Positions 4,638 through 9,689 of a stretch of 12,818 nucleotides of DNA are shown here, piece after piece. The position numbers and the translations under genes were made by a program. The notes beneath the pieces are model-generated. The model searched no databases and was not told where the DNA came from. It saw only the letters and a program-made list of their open reading frames with translations. Position 1 is the first letter of the stretch, and each line of letters begins with the position of its first letter. The stretch is from JAFGCR01 sp964538225 (lineage in GTDB: Bacteria; Patescibacteriota; Gracilibacteria; UM-FILTER-43-11), in assembly GCA_964538225.1 (NCBI GenBank), contig CAZIDW010000036.1, positions 1-12,818 on the forward strand, given 5' to 3'.

Positions 4638-6161
4638 ATGAAAATCAGGCTGATCGAACCCGGACCCCCCGGAGTCAGTGTGTACGACCGGTCCCGGCTT
4701 CCGCGCCTGGGGCTCCCTCTGCTCGGCGAGATCCTTCGCCGCAGGGGGTACGATGTGAAGGTCTATGTGGAAACGATTGCTCCCATAGACTGGTATGACG
4801 TATTACAGGCGGACCTGGTGGGATTTTCCACCATCACTGCCACCGCGCCCGCCGCCTACCGGATGGCGGAACGCGTGAAACAAATGGGGATCCCGACCGT
4901 CATCGGCGGATCCCACGTCACCTTTCTGACCGACGAAGCCCTGGAGCACTGCGATTTTGTCGTGCGCGGGGAGGGGCAAAACACCCTGCCGGAACTGGTG
5001 AGCGCCCTCGAAGGCAAAACCAGTCCCGGCATCATCAAAGGACTGTCGTACCGCGACGCGGACGGAAGCATCCGTCACAACCCGGACCGTCCTGCCTGTA
5101 CCCAAGAGGAATTCGCGGCCCTGCCCACGCCCAACCTGCGGCTGATCGCCGGCCATAAGCGGATGACCCAGATGCCCTACATGACCTCATGGGGATGCCC
5201 CTACGGATGCGACTTCTGTTCAGTGATCCACATGTTCGGCCGGAAGGTGCGCTACCGATCCGTGGAGACGATTCTTGCGGACCTTCAGACTTTCCGGCCC
5301 GGTTCCGTCGTGTTCTTTTACGACGACAACTTTGTGGTGAACAAAACCCGTACCAAGGAACTGCTCCGCGGCATGATAAGGCGCGGCCTGAAATTCCAGT
5401 GGACCACCCAGATGCGGGCCTCCGCTGTCTTCCGGAACAGCAAAAGCGGTGAACTGGACCGCGAACTGCTTGAGCTCATGAAGGCTTCCGGCTGTATCGC
5501 GGTGTACTGCGGCTTTGAATCGGTCAACCAGGCCACCCTGGATGCTTTCAGCAAACACCAGGGCGTGGACGAGGTCCGGCACGCCATCCGCGCGTTCCAT
5601 GCCTACGGCATCCATGTGCACGGCATGTTCGTTTTCGGCGCGGATACCGACACCACGGACAGCTTTCAGGAGACCGCGGACTTCGCGCTCCGGAACCGGA
5701 TCGACACCGTGCAGTTCATGGTACTCACTCCCCTGCCCGGCACCCCGCTTGCCAAACGGCTTGATGATGAAGGGCGGACCCTGTCAAAAGACTGGTCCCT
5801 CTACGACGCACACTACTGTATGTTCCAGCCCAAGCACATGAGCGCCTATGAATGCCAGTGGCGCACTCACCGCGCTATGATGCGGTTCTACTCGGCAGAA
5901 GAGTCGTTCAGGATTCTGGCGTTCACCCTGCCCAAACTGCTGCTACGGGAACAGCGGGTACTCTACGAACAGGCCAAAGCCTTTCTAATGAGCGGCGACC
6001 TGCTTGAAACCCTAACCGGGCTCTCCCGCGATTCCCTCGACCAGCTGAAAAAAACACTTTTCCTTCCCGGTTTACGGCTGTATGCCTTAAGACAGCTTCA
6101 GAAGTGGGCCAAAGAAGCCCCCTTTAAAACACCGTTACCGGCGACAAATGAGATAAGATGA
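4638..6161 (+). CDS. B12-binding-domain radical SAM enzyme, unknown substrate
   Basis: The 507 residues have the two-part layout of cobalamin-dependent radical SAM proteins. An N-terminal Rossmann-like domain (about 1-150) carries the family signature GGSHVT (90-95) and GEGQNTLPEL (111-120). The radical SAM barrel (about 175-400) has the [4Fe-4S] motif C187-x3-C191-x2-C194 in WGCPYGCDFCSV, and later elements FFYDDNF (226-232), GFES (292-295) and LTPLPGTPL (363-371). The C-terminal 100 residues are helical. Members of this class methylate or rearrange varied substrates; nothing here identifies the substrate. The ATG at 4638 is chosen over the in-frame codon at 4581 because AAAGGAGAG (4625-4633) precedes it and the longer form would start within the leader hairpin. 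It stands as a single-gene unit with its own promoter and terminator. Confidence 0.93.
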   Translation: MKIRLIEPGPPGVSVYDRSRLPRLGLPLLGEILRRRGYDVKVYVETIAPIDWYDVLQADLVGFSTITATAPAAYRMAERVKQMGIPTVIGGSHVTFLTDEALEHCDFVVRGEGQNTLPELVSALEGKTSPGIIKGLSYRDADGSIRHNPDRPACTQEEFAALPTPNLRLIAGHKRMTQMPYMTSWGCPYGCDFCSVIHMFGRKVRYRSVETILADLQTFRPGSVVFFYDDNFVVNKTRTKELLRGMIRRGLKFQWTTQMRASAVFRNSKSGELDRELLELMKASGCIAVYCGFESVNQATLDAFSKHQGVDEVRHAIRAFHAYGIHVHGMFVFGADTDTTDSFQETADFALRNRIDTVQFMVLTPLPGTPLAKRLDDEGRTLSKDWSLYDAHYCMFQPKHMSAYECQWRTHRAMMRFYSAEESFRILAFTLPKLLLREQRVLYEQAKAFLMSGDLLETLTGLSRDSLDQLKKTLFLPGLRLYALRQLQKWAKEAPFKTPLPATNEIR

Positions 6162-6196
6162 GGGGAGGCGGGGCACGCCCCGCCTCCCCTGTTTTT
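6161..6196 (+). terminator. Strong intrinsic terminator of the radical SAM gene
   Basis: AGGGGAGGCGGGGC (6161-6174) pairs perfectly with GCCCCGCCTCCCCT (6177-6190) and is followed by GTTTTTC. The effective stem is 13 bp with loop CACG. The first base of the stem is the last base of the TGA stop. Confidence 0.95.
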
Positions 6197-6204
6197 CATC
6201 GCCG

Positions 6205-6221
6205 AAAACACTGCAAACCGT
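6205..6221 (-). repeat. Right copy of the 17-bp inverted repeat
   Basis: AAAACACTGCAAACCGT here is the exact reverse complement of 4576-4592 in the leader. It begins 8 bp after the T tract of the terminator. With the left copy it delimits a 1646-bp segment containing the gene and terminator. Confidence 0.9.
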
Positions 6222-6227
6222 TTACCC

Positions 6228-6310
6228 ATTTCTGATTTCAGATTTCAGACGCAATTTAAAATTCTGAATCTTACATTTAAGATTTAAACCAGAAATCTGA
6301 AATCAGAAAT
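6228..6310. repeat. 83-bp inverted repeat next to the secF stop, heptamer-built arms
   Basis: ATTTCTGATTTCAGATTTC (6228-6246) and its exact complement (6292-6310) form 19-bp perfect arms. The arms are made of tandem heptamers close to TTTCAGA. The 45-bp centre has a nested hairpin AATCTTA-CATT-TAAGATT (6267-6284). The element abuts the secF stop codon at 6311. There is no T tract, so it may be a repeat element, a 3'-end stabiliser of secF mRNA, or both. Confidence 0.9.
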
Positions 6311-7228
6311 TCAGCGCAACCGTTTCCTTTCCTGCCAGAAAGTGAGGACCGGGGTGGCAATAAAAATAGAAGAATAAGTTCCGACAAAAATACCGATGAT
6401 CAGTGCGAAAATAAATATTTTAAGCGATTCAGCGCCCAGAAAGTACAGGGCGACCAGGGTGAATAAGGTGGAAACCGACGTGTTGATGGAACGGGACAGG
6501 GTCTGATTCAGGCTCATATCCGCGATATCCCCGAACGTGTCATCACGGCCCTGGGCTTTTAAGTTTTCCCGGATCCGGTCAAACACCACGATGGTGTCAT
6601 GCACGGAAAAGCCCATGATAGTAAGAAGCGCTGTGATGAAAAACGCGTCCACTTCAAACCCCATCAGGGCGAAAATACCCAATGTGATAAGGACATCGTG
6701 CACCAAAGCGACGATGGCGCACAGGCCGAACCGCCAGGGACTGACCCGCTTGGGGATTTTGCGGAACGCGTACGCAATGTAAAGTACGATGGCCGCCAAA
6801 GCGATGATCAGCGCGATCAGGGCTTTCCGTTTCAGTGTTTCGCCGATCTTCGGGCCGATGGTGGTATAACGCACTTCCTTAAAATCCCCCAGACGCTTTT
6901 CGATCGAGGCATTGATGGCGTCGTACTCCTCCGCGGACAAATCCTTACCGTGGACGATATACGTCCCCTGATCCGTGACTGTGATCTGGCTGACGGTTCC
7001 GGACACCGCAGAATCAATCGCCTCGCGCAGGGCAGCCGTCTGGCCATCGGCGACCTCATCAAACTGAAGCTCCATCAGTGTACCGCCGGTAAAATCGATG
7101 CCCATCTGGATGAAATGGCCGGTGCTGAACTTGCTATAGACCATCGCCCCGATTCCGATGAGAATGGCAATCAGAGAAACTGTGAACCAGGTCTTGGTGT
7201 ATTTGATGAATTTGAATTGCTTTTTCAT
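6311..7228 (-). CDS. secF: Protein translocase subunit SecF
   Basis: SecF is an inner-membrane partner of SecD that uses the proton gradient to help SecYEG/SecA complete protein export. The 305 residues show the complete family layout: TM1 (about 13-31), an extracytoplasmic domain starting with GIDFTGG (43-49) and ending near GPKIG (125-129), TM2-TM4 (about 136-205), the signature GFSVHDTIVVFDRIREN (206-222), NQTLSRSINTS (241-251) and TM5-TM6 (about 253-298), then a basic tail. The start at 7228 gives the typical MKKQFKFI basic N terminus; no Shine-Dalgarno sequence is present. It follows gyrB by 116 bp on the same strand, with a repeat-armed inverted repeat between. secD, the usual neighbour, is not in the window. 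Confidence 0.97.
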   Translation of the reverse strand: MKKQFKFIKYTKTWFTVSLIAILIGIGAMVYSKFSTGHFIQMGIDFTGGTLMELQFDEVADGQTAALREAIDSAVSGTVSQITVTDQGTYIVHGKDLSAEEYDAINASIEKRLGDFKEVRYTTIGPKIGETLKRKALIALIIALAAIVLYIAYAFRKIPKRVSPWRFGLCAIVALVHDVLITLGIFALMGFEVDAFFITALLTIMGFSVHDTIVVFDRIRENLKAQGRDDTFGDIADMSLNQTLSRSINTSVSTLFTLVALYFLGAESLKIFIFALIIGIFVGTYSSIFIATPVLTFWQERKRLR

Positions 7229-7234
7229 AACATT

Positions 7235-7340
7235 AAGGATTTGAAAGATCTGAAGGAAATGAAGGATTTGAACGAATTTGTGATAAAAATGCTACATTAA
7301 TCATTCAAATCGTTCAAATCTTTTTCATCCTTCAGATCCT
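7235..7340. repeat. Intergenic inverted repeat with 9-nt tandem units (gyrB-secF)
   Basis: On the left, 9-nt units GGATTTGAA, AGATCTGAA, GGAAATGAA, GGATTTGAA, CGAATTTGT run from 7237 on. The right half, read on the minus strand, has GGATCTGAA, GGATGAAAA, AGATTTGAA, CGATTTGAA. The halves form an imperfect hairpin of about 33 bp (7247-7280 with 7306-7338). It fills almost the whole gap between gyrB and secF. There is no T tract. Confidence 0.85.
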
Positions 7341-7344
7341 AAAT

Positions 7345-9366
7345 TTAAATATCAAGATTCTTCACCTGCTTCGCGTGCGTCTGGATGAACTTACGGCGGG
7401 GCGGGACTTCGGAACCCATCAGGGTATCGAAAATCGAATCCGCTTTTTCCGCATCCTCCACGGTTACCTGCAGCATGGTACGTTTTTCAGGATCCATGGT
7501 CGTCTCCCACAGCTGTTCAGGATTCATCTCTCCCAGACCTTTATACCGCTGGAGGGACACCCGTGCCTGTTTGGCTTTGACCTGGAGCGCCTCCCCTTCC
7601 TCCCCTTCCCCCTCTTCTTCTTCAGACACCTGGTCCGCGTCTTCCACGCCAAGCTTCTTCAGAACAGACACCTTCTCATCCTCTGTATAAACATAATGGG
7701 TCTCTTTGCCCTTAGAAATCTTGTAAAGAGGCGGCTGGGCGATGAACAGGTAACCGGATTCGATGAGCGATTTGAAGTAACGGTAAAACAGGGTCAGGAG
7801 CAGGGTGCGGATATGCGCGCCGTCCACGTCCGCGTCCGTCATGATGACGATGCGGTGGTAACGGGCCTTTTCAATGTCGAACGTCTCGCCGATCCCGGTG
7901 CCGAGCGCGATGATCAGGGATTTGATTTCGTTGTTATTGAGCATTTTATCAAGCCGCGCCTGTTCCACGTTTAATATCTTACCGCGGAGCGGCAGGATGG
8001 CCTGAAAATAACGGTCGCGCCCCTGCTTAGCGGAACCGCCGGCGCTGTCCCCCTCCACGATATACAGTTCACTTTCCGAGGGGTTGCGGGAGCTGCAGTC
8101 AGCCAGCTTCCCGGGAAGCATAGCGCCTTCCAGCGCGCCCTTGCGGAGCACAGTGTCGCGCGCCGCGCGGGACGCCAGGCGGGCGCGGGCCGCCAGCATG
8201 CATTTGGCGATGATGGCTTTGGCGTCGTTAGGATTCTCTTCCAGATAATCACTGAACTTTTCATTAAAGACCGTTTCCACGGCCGTGCGGACTTCCGGGT
8301 TGCCGAGTTTGGACTTGGTCTGTCCTTCGAATTGCGGATCAGCCAGTTTAACGGAAACCACGGTGGTCAGCCCTTCACGCACATCCTCATTGGTCATGTT
8401 GCCGTCTTTTTCCTTTAAAAACCCTTTATTCCGGGCGTACGCGTTCACGGAACGGGTCAGGGCGGAACGGAACCCTGTCAGGTGCATGCCGCCTTCCAGT
8501 GTATGGATATTGTTGGCAAACGTGATGACATTTTCCTGAAAAGACTGAGTGTACTGCAGGGCGATCTCGATCAGGGCCTCATCCGTCTGCTTCTCCATAT
8601 AGATCGTTTTGTGGATGGGCTCTTTGTTGTGGTTCATGTGATCCACATACGAACGCACCCCGCCTTCAAAATAAAAACGGTATTTAAACGTCTGGTCTTT
8701 GGGGAGCTGCCCTTCAAAAAGGTCTGTCCGCTTGTCCTCAAATGAAATCGTCACCCCTTTGGTGAGATACGCCTGCTGGCGCAGCCGGGTCAGAATGGTC
8801 TCGGTATCGAATTCAACGGTTTCAAAGACTTTCGGATCCGGCCAGAAGGTGATGGATGTACCGGCAGAACGTGTCTCACCGGTTTCTTCGATCTTCTTCA
8901 GGGGGACGCCTTTCTCGTATTCCTGCTGATAGACTTTCCCGTCGCGCCGGATCTCGGCCACCAGTTTAACGGACAGGGCGTTGACCACCGAGACCCCCAC
9001 TCCGTGAAGGCCGCCGGAGACTTTGTAACCGGAATCATCCCCGCCGAACTTACCCCCCGCGTGGAGAGTGGTCAGCACCGTTTCCAGGGCGGACAGGCCG
9101 GTCGTCTTGTGCTTGTCTACCGGGATCCCGCGGCCGTTATCCGCTACGGTGACACTGCCGTCCTCATTGACGACCACTAAAATCCGGTCGCAGACGCCGA
9201 GCATGGCTTCATCGATCGAATTATCGACCACTTCCCAGATCAGGTGATGCAGGCCGCGCACATCCGTGGTGCCGATGTACATGCCGGGGCGTTTACGGAC
9301 CGGATCCAGCCCCTCCAGGACCTGGATCTGTTCAGCGGAATATTTTTGTTTATTGTTATCAGACAT
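7345..9366 (-). CDS. gyrB: DNA gyrase subunit B with acidic insertion
   Basis: GyrB is the ATPase subunit of DNA gyrase, which with GyrA introduces negative supercoils. The 673 residues contain the GHKL ATPase domain (Glu45 in EVVDNSIDEA, DNGRGIP 76-82, GGLHGVG 118-124), the transducer domain (about 225-395) and the TOPRIM region with EGDSAGG (438-444) and DADVDG (511-516). RYKGLGEMNPEQLWETTMDP (608-627) is typical of GyrB rather than ParE. Between the TOPRIM core and this motif lies a Glu/Gly-rich insertion, SEEEEGEGEEGE (581-592), absent from standard short GyrB. Length otherwise fits the non-enterobacterial form. The ATG at 9366 gives a normal N terminus; no Shine-Dalgarno sequence is seen. 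gyrA is not in the window. Confidence 0.98.
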   Translation of the reverse strand: MSDNNKQKYSAEQIQVLEGLDPVRKRPGMYIGTTDVRGLHHLIWEVVDNSIDEAMLGVCDRILVVVNEDGSVTVADNGRGIPVDKHKTTGLSALETVLTTLHAGGKFGGDDSGYKVSGGLHGVGVSVVNALSVKLVAEIRRDGKVYQQEYEKGVPLKKIEETGETRSAGTSITFWPDPKVFETVEFDTETILTRLRQQAYLTKGVTISFEDKRTDLFEGQLPKDQTFKYRFYFEGGVRSYVDHMNHNKEPIHKTIYMEKQTDEALIEIALQYTQSFQENVITFANNIHTLEGGMHLTGFRSALTRSVNAYARNKGFLKEKDGNMTNEDVREGLTTVVSVKLADPQFEGQTKSKLGNPEVRTAVETVFNEKFSDYLEENPNDAKAIIAKCMLAARARLASRAARDTVLRKGALEGAMLPGKLADCSSRNPSESELYIVEGDSAGGSAKQGRDRYFQAILPLRGKILNVEQARLDKMLNNNEIKSLIIALGTGIGETFDIEKARYHRIVIMTDADVDGAHIRTLLLTLFYRYFKSLIESGYLFIAQPPLYKISKGKETHYVYTEDEKVSVLKKLGVEDADQVSEEEEGEGEEGEALQVKAKQARVSLQRYKGLGEMNPEQLWETTMDPEKRTMLQVTVEDAEKADSIFDTLMGSEVPPRRKFIQTHAKQVKNLDI

Positions 9367-9377
9367 ATTTTTATTAA

Positions 9378-9485
9378 AAAATTAGAAAATTAGAAAATTA
9401 CAAAATTAATCGATGATGGGTTGCCCGCTAAATAATTTTTTAATTTTGTAATAGCGAGCAAAGCGAGCGTTTGTAATTTTGTAAT
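9378..9485. repeat. AT-rich inverted repeat with 8-9-nt tandem units upstream of gyrB
   Basis: Left side: repeated TTAGAAAA, TTAGAAAA, TTACAAAA. Right side: TTTTGTAAT units at 9444-9452 and 9477-9485, with a related TTTGTAAT at 9470. ATTACAAAATTAA (9397-9409) pairs exactly with 9440-9452. A direct repeat GCGAGC (in agcgagcaaagcgagcg, 9453-9469) sits between the right-hand units. It would lie in the gyrB 5' leader. Confidence 0.8.
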
Positions 9486-9505
9486 AAAAAAAACAGCCCT
9501 TAAAG

Positions 9506-9514
9506 TTTATAGCA
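9506..9514 (-). promoter_or_regulatory. Candidate extended -10 promoter for gyrB
   Basis: On the minus strand TGCTATAAA reads as an extended -10 (TGnTATAAT-like). No good -35 lies at the right distance (CTTGCG at 16 bp is weak). It follows directly on the T tract of the terminator candidate and would give a leader of about 130 nt. Confidence 0.33.
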
Positions 9515-9537
9515 AAAAAGAGCGCTCCGCAAGAGCG
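9514..9537 (-). terminator. Probable intrinsic terminator of the 993-aa gene
   Basis: On the minus strand CGCTC (9537-9533), loop TTGCG, GAGCG (9527-9523), then CTC and six T (9519-9514). The stem is short, 5 bp, but GC-rich. It lies about 150 bp past the stop of the 993-aa gene. Confidence 0.5.
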
Positions 9538-9689
9538 AAATCACCCTGTTTTCCGATTATGGATTGACACTCGGCAAACTCGGCTATCGTAACTCACCCG
9601 CCCGTACCGTTCGGACGGGTATCTCGATACTCGAAAAAAATGAACGCCAGCCGATTCGGACATCGGGTTACGACAAACGCCAGCCGTGA
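9538..9689. other. Repeat-rich non-coding stretch after the 993-aa gene
   Basis: No gene is apparent. It contains a direct repeat AACGCCAGCCG (9643-9653, 9676-9686; period 33 bp), a doubled ACTCGGC (9569-9575, 9578-9584), a hairpin CCCGT-A-CCG-TT-CGG-ACGGG (9601-9619) and a palindrome GTATC-TC-GATAC (9619-9630). A TTGACA at 9564 on the plus strand has no convincing -10. The stretch resembles degenerate small hairpin repeats. Confidence 0.55.

Noticed and set aside
7595..7629. Frameshift or misassembly in gyrB at the acidic stretch
   Set aside because: The frame is continuous, and conserved motifs continue in frame on both sides, so it is an in-frame insertion.
9564..9592. Plus-strand promoter with TTGACA
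   Set aside because: The -35 is perfect but no acceptable -10 lies at 16-18 bp, and no plus-strand gene follows.
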